64,000 bases of DNA from Apodospora peruviana (taxonomy: Eukaryota > Ascomycota > Sordariomycetes > Sordariales > Lasiosphaeriaceae): contig JAUEDM010000008.1 of assembly GCA_033439685.1 (NCBI GenBank), positions 558,001 through 622,000 on the forward strand, written 5' to 3'. This document shows, in pieces, positions 42,967 through 55,485 of the stretch. The first letter of the stretch is position 1. Each line of letters starts with the position of its first letter. A program made the translations under genes and the position numbers. Under the pieces are notes generated by a model, which was given only the letters and a program-made list of their open reading frames with translations, was not told where the DNA came from and searched no databases.

Positions 42967-44315
42967 GTGGATGATGGTGCGAAGCTGGCCGAAAAGGTTG
43001 CTGCCAAAGAAGGATCTGAGGCGCGTCAGCAAGATGCGCGATGTCTGAATTGAGAAGTCCTGTCCACTCGATGTTGCGTAGTGCGTGAACAACAGTGATG
43101 ACGCGACTTACTCAATTGCGAGCATCGAGGAGCGCCCGGTCGCCTTACACCAGGTTCCCGTCAGGTGAGGTGCTGTGGTAGAGTGGCGCCCTGTGCACCG
43201 CTTCCCGTTAGCCCCAGTCAAAACACACAAGACACGAAAATGGGTGAACTTACCAGAAAGTGTTGTATAGTGCTGACTCTATTTCATGCTAGTTGCGAAA
43301 GAAACAAGTCGCGCAATTCATCGATTGACAGGGCGAAAATCGATAAAACGGATTTGTTGTCCGTCGGACGGAAGGGCGACTGGCGTGAATTATGTAGGGT
43401 AAGCCGTCGCAAATGGGACACCCAGGGGGGGTTGATGAAATGGCGTGGGTTAAAAGGAGACACGGACGATTTCCAAGGAGCGCGACGGGGGTATGGCCGC
43501 ATACCCCTCCTTCGGGCGGAGCCCTCAAGACCCGACCGCTTTCGAGTAGGTGTGGCGACCCAGGGGGCCAACAAAACTGGGTTTTGCGACGGCTGAAAGA
43601 ACGCGCTAGCACACGAGCTCCCGTGACCGTCACACATTCGGGGCTAGGCAGTAATTGGGGGTGCACAGATCGCACAAATCACTGCACAGAGACATAAATT
43701 GTGTGTGGTCGTTGCCCAGCCACCCACCATTATATTGTTTTCATCTTAATACCCACTCGCCATGCTCTCTCCTGACTCCTGAATGGGCAAGTGTTCAATG
43801 CAAAAGGCCAGTTTCCGAACAAAGGACAACAACATCAAGTCGCTAGTAACAGAGGTGTCGAGCCCAACACTTCCCATCCGAAATCGTTTGCGACATCTAG
43901 GCACCCTGGGCAAGAAACTGCTTTCGTCACCAACTGTTTTGTGTGCCACAGATCATGGGCCAACATCGGCGGTCGGTTTAGCCGGGTCTGGCCGCCAACC
44001 AATTAAAGCCGACCACCCAGACAGTGGCTGCCTGCCTGTGCCCAAAATGTGACTCAGCCACCTTTGATCTCATCCTAAATGCCTGAGGCAGCGATTTTGC
44101 TTGTGTCACAACCAGTCAGCCACACCCAACGCCGGGCACAAGTGTGGAGTGGAGCTGGTAAGCAACCCCGCAAGGCTGCGACTGCGACTCCAGACTCCAG
44201 GAGCTGCTGCCCGGCTGGCGTCATTTCCAACACGCCGTTGCCAACCGCGAAACCGCCGCATGCGAAACATTGACTCCATTCCAGGCACAGGCACACGAGC
44301 TACCTAATCCTCACA
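42967..44315. other. divergent intergenic between the 543-residue protein gene and ARPC3
   Basis: 1.35 kb holding both promoters. Several overlapping open frames on both strands (43165-43846) are mutually exclusive and lack motifs. A possible 5' UTR intron of the 543-residue gene cannot be excluded. No repeat seen. Confidence 0.55.
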
Positions 44316-45068
44316 ATGCCGGTACGTCTTTACCTCCTAACTACCATGCCTACCTAAGTTCTCGAGTCATCGTCCTCAATCCCTCGAGGCAACCCCTCCT
44401 CCTGCCTCACCACCACTAACAGTGATGAGCAGGCCTACAACTCCGAATTCAACAACGAAGCCAACCAGGCGCGGCTGGTGGGCAACGTCCCGCTCCTCCC
44501 CTTGCGGACAAAACTCCGCGGACCAGTCTACCCGCTTCCGTTCCCCGACCCGCCTCTCCCCGCAAACGAGTCGCCCGACGAGGACTCCGAGTCCTACGAC
44601 ATCCTCGACGAGGTCCTCCGCCTCTTCCGCGCAAATACTTTTTTCAGGAACTTCGAGATTCAGGGTCCGGCCGACCGTCTGCTCGTCTACGGAATCTGGT
44701 TCGTCTCCGACTGCCTGTCCAAAATCAAGCCGAATGCTGGCGTCCGCGATGCCACGAAAGATGTCATGAACTTGGCGCTTGACCTCAATTTCGCGATTCC
44801 TGGTGATCCTGGGTGGCCTCTCAATCAGGTATGTTCAACAACACGCATGGGGTGGGTATGGGTAGATGCTAATGGAGGGGAAATTTAGATGTACGAGCCT
44901 CCCCGCGATAGGCAAGATGCCGAGATCTTGAGGCAGTATTTGGCTCAAGTGCGGCAGGAGCTGGCGACAAGATTACTGGCAAGAGTGTACGAGGAGAGCG
45001 GGGACGGCAAGCCGAGTAAGTGGTGGTTGAGCTTCACGAAGCGGAAGTTCATGGGTAAGGGGCTATGA
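44316..45068 (+). CDS. ARC18: Arp2/3 complex subunit 3 (p21-Arc)
   Basis: Three exons, 44316-44321 (only Met-Pro), 44433-44828 and 44889-45068, 193 residues. Intron 1 has GTACGT, CTAACAG-type branch sites and GAGCAG; intron 2 GTATGT and TTTAG. Recognisable blocks: M-P-A-Y-N-S-E-F, V-G-N-V-P-L-L-P-L-R-T, Y-D-I-L-D-E-V-L-R-L-F-R-A-N-T-F-F-R-N-F-E-I, D-R-L-L-V-Y-G-I, then F-A-I-P-G-D-P-G-W-P-L-N, and K-W-W-L-S-F-T-K-R-K-F-M near the end, all of the ARPC3 family and of its usual length. It is a structural subunit of the actin-nucleating Arp2/3 complex at actin patches. The 6-nt first exon followed by a 111-nt intron is notable and would be missed by simple gene finding. Confidence 0.93.
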
Positions 45069-45450
45069 TATCGGACTCGATTTGTGGCTGTTTTGGAAGC
45101 AAGCGAGGGGTGCGATGAGGGTAGTGTTTTCTACCGTATCAAAATAAAGGAATCCCAAAAGGAGTAAAACACCCAAGCACTCTGGTCTTGCACAGCGTTG
45201 GTTTCCAGCGTGCTCTGTGTGTGATATTGAACTTCGGTTTATCTACTTGAACAAGTGGTATCTAGTGAGGGCTATGCCAATGCTATAGTAAGCATGATAC
45301 AATGTCGTCTCCCGCCTCTTAGAAGTCCGTTGTATCCCAACTCCAGCCCTGTATCCCAAGGCATATGGGGTGCTTTTGACACAGAAACGCTAGTACCGGA
45401 GTCTATGCAGAAAACCGCACAGCAAGTGCCTCCTGCTCTACTACAGTAGC
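45069..45450. other. convergent 3' intergenic
   Basis: 380 bp between the converging 3' ends of ARPC3 and TRM6. Presumed UTRs only. Confidence 0.5.
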
Positions 45451-47474
45451 TCATGCCTCCGGCTCTACCGCAGCGTCTCCTGTCTCTGCTTTGACCACAC
45501 CAGCCGCCGCTTCTGCGCCAACCGTAACAGCTCCCGCTTCCGTCTTCCTACGCTTAAACTTCCCCTTCGCCTCAACTCTCCCCTCCGCCGGCTTTGCCCT
45601 CCACGCAGTAAAGACATACCCTTCCGCTCCACCGCGTTCCGTCATAAGCGGATGCGTCCTCCCAGGAAGCACCTGCCACCTCCTTGCCCGACTCGTCTGG
45701 ATCGAGGTACCCAAAAGCAGTGACGGATTAAGCGGGAAGTCATCGGTGCCAGGCCAGCGCTCCAGCTCCTCGGCAGACTTATTAATCACCTCGGCAACAC
45801 TACCGCTCGTCCACGCCGTGCGCCGGCTCACACTGAAACAGTCCGCCAGCTGGGCAAGCGGTTCGATCGTTGGGGAATAGATGGCGACCGGCGCGCCGCC
45901 GGCGAGCAGCGGCAGCGTATGCTTCAAAATACTGATCGGGTCCATGGTGCTGGCGCACACAAGACCAGAGAAGTTGCCGGCCCTCGTCGAGTCGACGATG
46001 TGGCGGATCCGCGCCCACCGCCGACGCTTGCGGTGGAAGTTTCCTCTTCGGCTCGGCTTCCACCCGGCCAGCGTCTCGGCGTCGGCGACCAGCGGAGGGG
46101 TGAAGTAGGATGTGTCCAGCTCTGGCTTGAGGAGCTGCAGCCAGGTGAGGTTGAGGAGGTGGTTGAGGAGCGGGTGTGGCAGGTGACATGGAGATGTGAT
46201 ATCGAAGCCCCAGTAGTTGAGGAATGACAGGTTCGGTTGGCTCGCTGAGTGGATAACTGTTATGGTGTTTGTCTGAGAAAAAGGAATCGCAAAGTCTGAA
46301 GCTCGTGGTTTCCTAGGCTTGGGGTTCGCTGCGTCTGCAGGTGTTGCGTCGCCTGTTGGCTCGGATGGCGTTGGGTCTTGCGCCTCCGCCATTTCGGTAT
46401 CGCTGTCTTCCGCATCTTCTCCTGTCGTCATGGCTTTCGTTCCTTCTTCCTCTCCGCCCTGACCCTCTTCGCTATCCGAATCAGACTCTTCCGGGTGAAG
46501 AACGCCCATCCTCTCGGCCATGGCGGCGACCAATGCTCCACAGGTGTCGTCAACCACAAGCCATCTCCCCCTGAGCTGTTCCTCTTGAATCGCAGGAAGT
46601 TTCTCTTCTCCTTCCTCAGTAGTCGCCTGGGGATCCTCGAGGAAGACCTCCTCTCCTCCGTAATGTACGTTTGCCCAGCAGCCCACCAGACCAATCATCT
46701 CGGCGCGCATGTCGAGTACCTTGCTAGCATCCCTCTCTTCGAGCTGCCAGTTGGCGAAATTCGGCACGTCGATGGGCAGCACCTGAAACCTCCGAATGTA
46801 TTTCTTCGTCTTGAGCAATTTGTACTTTGCGAGACTGAAGCTCGTCTTCTGGTCGAGGGCCGTATGTGACAATAGCAACTTCTCGATAACATCCTTTCCA
46901 GCGTTTGTGCCATCGCCGCGTTTTAGCGCCTCGATTTCGTCCTGCGTCAACGTCTGGCGTGCGGTTTCGTCCAAAAGCTGCTCAGCGTTGGACCGCGCCA
47001 CGACATTTCCGCTCTCGGTTTCGACGAGACTGAATTCTTCGCCAGTTGTCACAGCGGAGATCACCGCCGCTTCGCTGGAGCCGGGCCCTGTGGGGGTAGC
47101 GCAACCGGGTGAGGCCTCGTCGGCGAGGGCCTCGGCGTGGAGCTCGGATGGGGAAACAACACGGAGTCGCGGGGCCTCGCCGGGCTGTCTGTCCTGTATC
47201 TCAAAGGTGAGGTGGTACGGGCGACCGATAATGAGATTGGCTGGGAAAGAGCCGTATTTTCCGAGTGATATTGTGCTGGGTTGGGTTTCGCAGAATGTTA
47301 GCTTGAGAACCTCGATCTCGAATCTCGGCAGCAGCGCGACGCGACAGGGTGCAGCTGTCACCAGGACGGACTGGAAAAGGGCACTAACGTATTTGGTGCC
47401 ACCTGCAAGACCCTATGCATGCCCGCTGGGAGCTTGAGGGCTACCCAAGCGTTGGGGCGGATTGTGGAATGCAT
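45451..47474 (-). CDS. TRM6: TRM6/GCD10, non-catalytic subunit of tRNA m1A58 methyltransferase
   Basis: Two exons, 47474-47389 and 47275-45451, 636 residues. Intron 47388-47276 with GTTAGT donor and CCCAG acceptor. The junction joins M-H-R-V-L-Q-V-A-P-N-T to T-I-S-L-G-K-Y-G-S-F-P-A-N-L-I-I-G-R-P-Y-H-L-T, the Gcd10 N-terminal signature. Extending exon 2 upstream without the splice would give a wrong start. Further family marks: Q-T-L-T-Q-D-E-I-E-A-L-K, K-T-S-F-S-L-A-K-Y-K-L-L-K-x-K-K-Y, F-L-N-Y-W-G-F-D. An acidic Asp/Glu/Ser spacer sits at about 290-345, and an insertion-rich C-terminus ends in Ala/Glu/Lys-rich sequence. The Trm6-Trm61 complex methylates A58 of tRNAs, including initiator tRNA, in the nucleus. 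No SAM motif is expected in this subunit and none is seen. Confidence 0.93.
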
Positions 47475-48333
47475 TTTTGGACGACTGGCACCTCGCAAAG
47501 TAAACTGCTCGTCGCCTTGCTAAGAAAAATTCTCGGTGTGCAATATACAGCGAGTTCTGTCGATGCGCTGCGGGGCTCTGCGGGGTTGGTTGGGGAACCT
47601 TGATGGCCGCTAGAGATATCGATCCTCTCTCCACTGCGAAGAGGTGTGTTGACAGTAATCCGTAAGATGTGATCAATAAAACCCGTAATAATAAACCGGT
47701 TTTACAATTACACCAGTATTATCATTATCAGCTCGTCGCAAATGGTAATCTTCACCTTGAAACTGTAACCATTTATATGCTCTCCACCGGGCTTTGTCCG
47801 GAATGCGGCCAAAGTTTGACAGTCATTTAGGTGGTTTGAGCAAACCTCGGGAAAACAACCGAAGTCCTTCCCCATTGAGATTCAGCACTGCAATTTTAGT
47901 CCTCGTGGAAGAGGCACCTGACACGTGACATGGTGAATTTGATTCCAAAACCAAGCATCTTCATCTACGAATCGAATTGGTACCAAACATGAGCAACATG
48001 TGTCTCGATACCTTTCTCAGATTATTGATGGTCAAGCTACTTCAAGGCGCAACTGTCTTCGGATTTGAAACAGGTACCTATATAAAAGGGGTGAGCTGTG
48101 TGGGCTATACTACTTCATTGATCAGCACGTTCATGTCTTAACACCAAATAAGAGACTAGAAAGATTTGTGCTTTATTCGGTCTGTAGGTTGTTGTTCATG
48201 GAGAGATAAGATAAAGTAGCCAGATTGCTGATGTGGGGCCATGAAGCCCTGACTCGAGCAGAGAGAAAACTGAAATTCTTTTCACCAGTACCCATTTACA
48301 TAAGCCACACTCTTTGACTCAGATAAAGTATCA
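47475..48333. other. intergenic, promoter of TRM6 and tRNA-Arg 5' flank
   Basis: 860 bp; AT-rich after 47650. No gene supported. Confidence 0.55.
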
Positions 48334-48405
48334 GGTCCGCTGGCTCAATGGCAGAGCGTCTGACTACGAATCAGGAGGTTCCAGGTTCGACCCCTGGGTG
48401 GATCG
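48334..48405 (+). tRNA. tRNA-Arg (anticodon ACG)
   Basis: 72 nt without intron. Acceptor stem GGTCCGC/GTGGATC with two G-U pairs and discriminator G; D arm GGCTCAATGGCAGAGC; anticodon stem TCTGA/TCAGG around C-T-ACG-A-A; T arm CCAGG-TTCGACC-CCTGG. A T-rich terminator run (TTTTTTTTTC) lies about 100 bases downstream. Confidence 0.92.
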
Positions 48406-49839
48406 GTGCATTTACTATTGCTGGCCGTCATGACGCTTTCCAGGTTATAATCGTCCCACCAGAACTCGCTCGTCTTTTGTCTCTAGAGCTAGACTAGTAG
48501 TCGAATTTTTTTTTTCAAGCCCTTTCTTTCCCTGTTAAATACGGTAAAGAGGGCGTGTGTATAAGGTTGATACCTCAATTACAAATACTTTGATTTGAGG
48601 GAGTCCATGTGTTGTTTGTCATGTGTTATGTATCTCTCCACCGAGGACTGTCTCTCTTCACTACGTAGGTGGGGAGGTCAACACATCTGGTTGCTGTAGA
48701 CTGTTGAGATGGCTATAAGTAAAGTATTCTCTTACAGGTCATGGGCAATGGTTTTATCCTCGTCTGTACATGGACGGCTACTTAGTGAGACATGGTAAAT
48801 AAGGTACCTATCTGGTCGCAGTGCGAGGTAAGTCCACAAACACTGATTTGGACGAGACAACAATCAGTATATCAAAGCATTATTTCGGATTGAACTCCTT
48901 TGCACTCACCCAAAACCTGATTTCAAATAATACCGCATCGCCAATGCACATTCAGTTGAAATGCGACGTACGTGAACGTGTTCAAACAAGATTCGCACAT
49001 TTTGTTCAGGCCGCTGCAGTCATCGCAAGCGAGCGGGCTTGTCCACCACCTAAATAAACACTCCTATCCCATCCCGTAGCTCCGACTTGGTATCGCTTAT
49101 GACCATGCGTATCATGTGACAGAAGAGACAAAGTAACACCGACCACCATGTGTGAAAGTACAACCCATCCATCCATAAGTATATGCGTATAAGTAAAAGT
49201 AGAAGTAGACAACAAAGGGAAGCTTGCCGATTGGCAGACATGATAAAAAGGCGTTCATTAGCCCAGATACAGCAACAGAGAAGAAAAGACTTGACCTTCC
49301 TTGTCGACACATCCCCCGCTCGGCTTGTTCCTTCCGATCGATGCTCTTGCGCCGGAACGATCGAAGTGGCTGCAGGACCAAGAGTCCTGAACGTTTCCCG
49401 CACCTTCTTTCTCCTCCTCCTCTTCCCCAGATGTCCTGCAGCCAAGATGGTAAAGAAGTAAAGATGCGTATGCCAAGTCGGGTCAGCAACCCTAACAAGC
49501 GCCAAGCGGCAGTCCGAGGACTCCCGAACCGACCACAACTTGGACAAACCTAACCAGATGATAGCAGAGCGAACCGCTTAAATCTCTGGCTAATTTGGAA
49601 GCAAGAAATAAAGGTAGAATAGAAACGCCAATGCTAACTAACCCTGAATGCCTAGAACGCATGTGCGTGGGAAAGGTGTGTGTGAAAGTCTAGGCGCTTC
49701 AGTCTCCGATATGAAAGTTGCTCCTTTTCCCATCACCCGAATACCCCGTCTTGGCTCAACCACTTCTGATCATGCGTGCAGGTAGACACACGCAGTACAG
49801 TGCTTGTTTGTGCTTAACAACTTCCAAGCCTCTTGGTGC
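48406..49839. other. intergenic, no supported gene
   Basis: 1.43 kb. Overlapping minus-strand frames (49050-49547, 49112-49498) and plus-strand frames lack motifs and are mutually exclusive. Nothing else seen. Confidence 0.5.
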
Positions 49840-50262
49840 TCAAGACACCCGCTCGAACCGGTTGACACGTGGGTGGCTTTCCCAGGTTATTGTGACGGCG
49901 GCTGCCGCTTGAGGAGGCAACTGAATGTGTGTCGACGACTTCTGGAGAGGTGCTCCTTCGAGGTGTTTTACCACAGGCGAGTAGCAGCAGTCCGACTCCA
50001 GAATGGCAGCTTTTTCTGGGATATGGATCACCTCCTCGAGTTTCTTTCTGTCGTCCTTGGGGTATGGGGTAGGTGTTCGATAGCGTTGCGTGTGATGATG
50101 ATGTGATGAGGTGTCTGATATCCATTTTGACGGGGGCACGAGCCAGTTTGGTTGTCTGTCGAGTATCCTTTGGCTGATTTCTGCGAAGCCGTGATGTGTG
50201 GCGCTGGTACTGTTCCTGCTCGTGCTGCCCCTGTTTGTACACCTGGACATTGCGGCGCCCAT
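49840..50262 (-). CDS. hypothetical protein with N-myristoylation-like start
   Basis: 140 residues from ATG 50262, in an excellent ACCATGGG context. The N-terminus M-G-A-A-M-S-R-C fits an N-myristoylation signal with a Cys for palmitoylation. The rest is Ser/Thr/Arg/His-rich and probably disordered, with a central W-L-V-P-P-S-K-W-I-S-D and later E-S-D-C-C-Y-S-P-V-V. No family recognised. The frame extends upstream to 50412 but the internal ATG is better placed. It may be real and membrane-anchored, or a chance frame; the opposite strand is open for about 100 codons. Confidence 0.4.
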   Translation of the reverse strand: MGAAMSRCTNRGSTSRNSTSATHHGFAEISQRILDRQPNWLVPPSKWISDTSSHHHHTQRYRTPTPYPKDDRKKLEEVIHIPEKAAILESDCCYSPVVKHLEGAPLQKSSTHIQLPPQAAAAVTITWESHPRVNRFERVS

Positions 50263-53200
50263 GGTTGCCGTGTGTGGATGTGTAAGATGGGATGAAGGAG
50301 GAGGGTACCGGTAGGTGATATCCTGGCCCAGTGAGGTGCGGTTGAGCGAGGAGGATGATGATACCAGGAACAGATCTGGAATGGTGTGAAAGTTGAGGTT
50401 ATATCTCTTCAAGCTGGGAATACTTTAGGTCTCGTGAGGAATGAACAAGAGCTACAAGATGGAATCCGGGCAGAGGACCATGTGGGATATTTGAAGGTTA
50501 TGTTATATATACGCAGCAAGGGTGAGACACTGTCTGTTGTACCTGCCCCCACCGGGTATGGCTTCTTGGCGGCTCATCTACCGAAGGCCGTCTGAGGAAA
50601 GAGGTCCAGGTCGAGCGCTACTATCTCTCACAAATTACAGTGGATCGGGTGAATAACCAGCGTACCAGGTTAGGTGCAGCCGGCGGGGGCAGCTGTGAGG
50701 GGACGTTTCACTGGATGAAGCGCTCTAACATGGAAGATACCGGTCTGGTGAAGAGAAAGTCTTGTTGCGCAGCATCTTGGCATTCGTCTTGGCGCTCGTT
50801 TGCCAAGACGTACATCGTCAAATCCTCGACGCAGATCCTCTTGGCTTCGAGATGCAGAGACCCCAAGACTTCTGCGGCCCGAATCGTCCAAAAACTCAAC
50901 TTGCCACGCGTACGGGAACTGCGTACCTCTGATCTTGAGTGCATGTTGCACCACAGCCACCGAGAGAAAAGAAGCCCAAATGGGATCAGGACTTGTGGAC
51001 CTGTAAGTGTGTCGAATGCGCTGTCGATTTGTGTGGGCAACGCGTCCTGTGTCGTCTGTTAACGAGGCGGTGAAGGGACGGGGGAAGTTGTTAGTCAGAA
51101 GTAATCCTTGGCTAACAGAGCGACTTCTGGAGTACGGAGTACGCTAAAACCTCCAGGGCCGGCAGGCACGCCTCGTTCCTCCCGGTTCAGGTCCAACCAC
51201 TGCAACTATTCCTCACTCCGACGGGCCTCGAAACATCATTTCACAACCAAACGCGTCGCAAAAGCACCTCAGAAGCACCACAGCCCCGACAGTTACATAG
51301 ACGCTTTTTGTTGCCAACGTGCCAAACCGATCGTCGCCATTTATTCCCACCTACCGATCCGCAATGGTTGGAAGCCAGACCGACGCCGCGACTGGACTCC
51401 TTGGCATTGGCTCTTGGCATCGATTTCGTCGACGACAACTCCCTGGTGAAGATCTTCAGGTGGCTTTGTCAACCGCCGTCGCAAGCGCCAAGAATGCCAC
51501 AGAGGTGCTTCATCCGCAGTCAGGGAAAAAGAGACGCTTGCCTGCAGTCAATCGAGACTCGCTCTTCAGAGTGCCCATAGAGACAAGACAGTCCAGCCCA
51601 GCCTGTTTGAGTCAAGTGCTTGCTGCCAAGCAACGCTGTGCTCGACGGATCGATTACACGGCAGCATGCAGTCCACGATGCTGCTCCTGCTCCTGCTGCC
51701 CCGATTTGACGAACCCTTCTACTTTCAATTCTGGACTCTGGTGCGCGACCGACCGACGACAGTTCAGCGAGCAGTTACACTACCGTGCACTGCACCTCAC
51801 CGCCCGCAATAGGCAGGAAGGCAAGCTATCATGCCTCTTTTGTGCATACCGCGACGTCTTGGCAGGTGACTGTCATCAACGGATGAGGAAAGTTTGTTCT
51901 CGAGTGCCACCATCTTGATACGGACGCACTCGCCCAGGACAACCGACTGCCAAGCCCCATCTGCCGTTGTGGTGATGTGGTCGTCAGCAGCCAATTCGCC
52001 AAGCCGTTACATTTGCTGATCAGGTCTGCTTGGCATTCCGCAGTCTAACCAGACTGACGTGGGCATGTCTCAACACGGCTATCCTCTGGCTCTCCCCCGG
52101 TGTGCTGAGCCATTGCGAGACAGCGAATATCTGCAGCGGACGTAAGTACCTACCTTCACGAATTCCGTAGCTACCTTACCCAACGATAGGGTCCTTTGAA
52201 ACTCCGCGTGAAGTCGTCGGTAGCACCCGGGTGCACAATACACGGACCTCTGTGAGCAAAGTGGCCGGCGCTCCCGCCTCTTCCGTTGCTTCTCTGGGTC
52301 GTCGGGACGTTGCTGTCTGCCCATCTGACATTCCCAAAGAAGAGCCGGATTCCAGAGTTAGAAATTGAAGGATTGCGGCATGATGGAGCTCTCTTTGTGT
52401 TTTCCAACCAGTGCCTGAACAAGCAGCCGTAGTCTAGCTGCCAGCGACGCCCCATATTATCCCTCGGTCAGGGCCTCGATTCGAATGCTGACACGTTGAT
52501 TTGAGCCAGCTAACGCCCGATGATCGCCGCAAACGGGGCAATCCGGCGACAGCTCTTCAGCTTTGACAGCACAGAGACAGAAGAAGATTTGCCTCTACGG
52601 TCTTTACCCTCCCGATATTACCTCACATTCAGCAGCCTACGAGTCGCCGCTGAAGTCATTGATCTCCAGCATGGCAAACAGGGTTATCACCCCCTCTTAT
52701 CCGCCTGTTTATGTCTAACAACTCCGCATTTTGTGCTTGTCTGGTTTCGTCCATAATACCACTTGCGCTACACAGAGAGGTAGGACTCAGGACCAGCACG
52801 GGTCACAGAACGGCCTCGGTATGGGCCTCTTGAGCGTGCCAAGGTATGAAAGTACCGCGGTATTCCTTGTTTCTTTCCATATACGGACGACAGCCTGGAT
52901 CGGATCGTGATACCAGGTTTGGACCGTTTGGCCTCCTATTACAGACCACGGGGTCGCCCAGTCTACACAATATGATGCCTTTCTCAAACTCGCATTTAAC
53001 ATGTCAGAAATTGGTCATGATATCAGGGGAAGCGGACATGTGCTTCGATTCTCTTGTGGACTTGTGGTGTGTCACACCCGAGGCTTCCGCCTGCGTGTTG
53101 CTGGGCCACATGGGAACAGACTTACGCTTCAAGCTTCCTCCACCTTTCTTATTGACCCTTATTCTTGGTCACTCGGTCCACAAGAACAAATCTGTATCGG

Positions 53201-54373
53201 GAGGTAATGCAGAATCATGGGTATGATTTCATACCCGGAAAACTGTTGTTGGTCGAGCGGTGAGACTGAGGCAATCATTCACGCCTCTCCCTCGAGCGTG
53301 CCTTTCTAAACGCCTGGAACCACTCACTATCCGCTTCCAGATACCTTTTGTCGTCTGTTGGATATGCATCAGATATAAACAGTCTTTATCAGATCAAGCG
53401 CACACCTATGTATTCAAGTTGTGCCCAGATCTCGGCACGTGTGCCAACCTCACCCATCGCTATCAACTAAGTCCGTCTTTGCTCCCTATATAGACTCCAT
53501 GCTTATCTCTCACAAACACATACGGCCATAGATAGTGGAAAGCTCGGGATCCCGTCCGCTCTCCCATAGATAAGCCACTAATCGCCGGACTAGTAGTTGG
53601 GTCGGTGACGACCAGCGAATCCCCGGTGCTGTATGTTTTGCTTTTCGTTTTGGCCCACCCGACAAGCTGTGAGAGGTGGACCATCTGCTTGAACAGATGG
53701 ATATACGAGCTGTCGACCAACCCCTTGTGGTGCCAACACCACTTGCTTTTAGTTATGGGATGTTTTACTCTCATAAATCTGTGACAGGAACTTTCGTGAT
53801 ATTGGAAAGTGTTATCCAGGTTTTTGTATCAGGAAAATAGAACTCTCATGTTGATGTTTAGCAAACCTAATACTCCGTGTGCTTGTTTCGTGTTTGCCTC
53901 CACGGGGCAACTTGAGTATCCAACCAGATCACATGCCGTTTTCAGTCGGTGTAGGTGCATATGTAAGTATTATCTTAGCTAATGTAATGCAGCTTACGAA
54001 ACCCCAATAACACGACTCTTCGCGAATTATCCAGCTTAGCACATGGACTGTCGCAAGTGCTGCCTTCACCCCGGTTAAACACCAGACCGCACGTCGGTTA
54101 ATCCCCGATATTATGTTTACTCTAATATCAGAACCGCCAGGTATTGGTTGGGCCATAGATGAAAAGCGCACGAGGATGGCTCCGGCACTTGATGTCGGGC
54201 CCGGGGTTCACCTGTCGGTATCTGGGGTGCATACTATTTCTCCGAGTTTCGTTGAACCCTGTTTCCATTCGTCCTTAGCTATAGAGGTAAGTTGTCCCTC
54301 ACTGGGTTGTTCTCAGTTGTCAACTCAAAGATCAACCATCAAGACAGGTGTTTTTACCCCTGAGAATCTCAAG
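50263..54373. other. long intergenic region, no supported gene
   Basis: 4.1 kb. Many overlapping short frames on both strands (for example 50640-51062, 51319-51918, 52846-53226, minus 53463-53774), none with a recognisable domain, clear start plus intron structure, or consistent composition. A GGAGTACGGAGTAC duplication occurs near 51127-51140. A transcribed but non-coding or fast-evolving gene cannot be excluded around 51360-51920, where an ATG in a GCAATGGTT context opens a frame with C-C-S-C-S-C-C. Confidence 0.45.
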
Positions 54374-55198
54374 ATGCAGTTCTTCTCCTGTCTGCTGCTC
54401 ATGGCAGCAGCAGTCCAGGCTCACTGTAGGTTCCGTATTCTCAATTCCATGTACATACCAACCTAACAAGACACTCTCTAGACAAGTTCCCGCGGCTCAT
54501 AGTCGACGGAAAGCCCGAGGCAGCCGACTGGGTGGCGGTCCGCAAGACCAAAACTACCAACTCGCGAGACAACGGCGCCGTGTCGGACGTGAACAGCGCC
54601 GACATGCGTTGTTTCGGCGGCAGCGCCGGAAAGTCCGTGATCTCGGTCGCTGCCGGCAGCACGCTCGGCTTCGTGGCGTCGTCCGGCATCATGCATTTTG
54701 GTCCTTGTCAGTTCTACATGGCGCGGGTGCCGGACGGCCAAGATATCAACACCTGGGAGGCTACCGGCAACGTGTGGTTCAAGGCTGGCAGCATTAGTGC
54801 TGTTCAGAACGGCGGTCCCCTAAGCGGGAATGAGGCTACTTGGCCTGCTTATCGTACGTTTACCGATTATCATGTGTATGAAGTGGATAACGACTTACGA
54901 GAGTGTGTGTATATTAGACAAGACCCAAGTCAGCTTCAAGATCCCGGCCAACGTTCCGAGCGGCGACTATCTCGTCCGTGTGGAGAGCATCGCCTTGCAT
55001 CTGGCCCAGAACCCCGGCGGCGCTCAGTTTTATATCAGCTGTGGGCAAGTCAAGGTGACTGACGGAGGCACCGGCACTCCAGGCCCGTTGGTTGCGTTTC
55101 CAGGGGCGTACAAGTCGAATGATCCGGGTTTGATCTGGCCCAACTCACCACCCCGGACGAGTTATACGGCACCGGGACCTGCGATGTGGGAGGGCTAG
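54374..55198 (+). CDS. AA9 lytic polysaccharide monooxygenase, secreted
   Basis: Three exons, 54374-54425, 54482-54853 and 54918-55198, 234 residues; intron 1 GTAGGT..CTCTAG with an ACCTAAC branch, intron 2 GTACGT..ATTAG. A 16-residue signal peptide ends A-V-Q-A, so His17 becomes the mature N-terminal His of the copper histidine brace (H-Y-K-F-P-R-L). The second brace His is His89 in I-M-H-F-G-P-C-Q-F-Y-M-A, and the axial Tyr is in A-Q-F-Y-I-S-C-G-Q-V. Other marks: C-F-G-G near 61, N-G-G-P-L, I-P-A-N-V-P-S-G-D-Y-L-V-R-V-E and a C-terminal F-P-G-A-Y-K. No CBM1. AA9 enzymes oxidatively cleave cellulose or hemicellulose outside the cell. The H-F-G-P instead of the commoner H-x-G-P-L is a minor variant. 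Confidence 0.93.
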
Positions 55199-55485
55199 AG
55201 GTTTCACTTAGCTTTGGATGCTATATTTAAACAACTAACACATAAAACCTTCAAGTAATATGTTGCAGCTACCCATAGGTATTAGCACTGGTAGAGAAAG
55301 GAGAGAAAAGAGTGTCCATGTGTACTATATGTGCAACTACCAACCTGCCAACAAACACTCTACCCCATTGATCCTCCAACTAGACTATTTAATGTTGCAA
55401 CCCATGTCGACTCAAACACCCCTACCCCCACGACCACCAAGAAGACTCATTCAAAGACCCGCAAGATGTGCTACCTTTGTCTACT

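Noticed and set aside
45872..47437. Plus-strand frames opposite TRM6
   Set aside because: Antisense shadows; the minus strand has clear Gcd10 motifs.
50640..51918. Possible genes, including a Cys-rich stretch near 51660-51710
   Set aside because: No signal peptide, splice pattern or family; both strands open in several frames.
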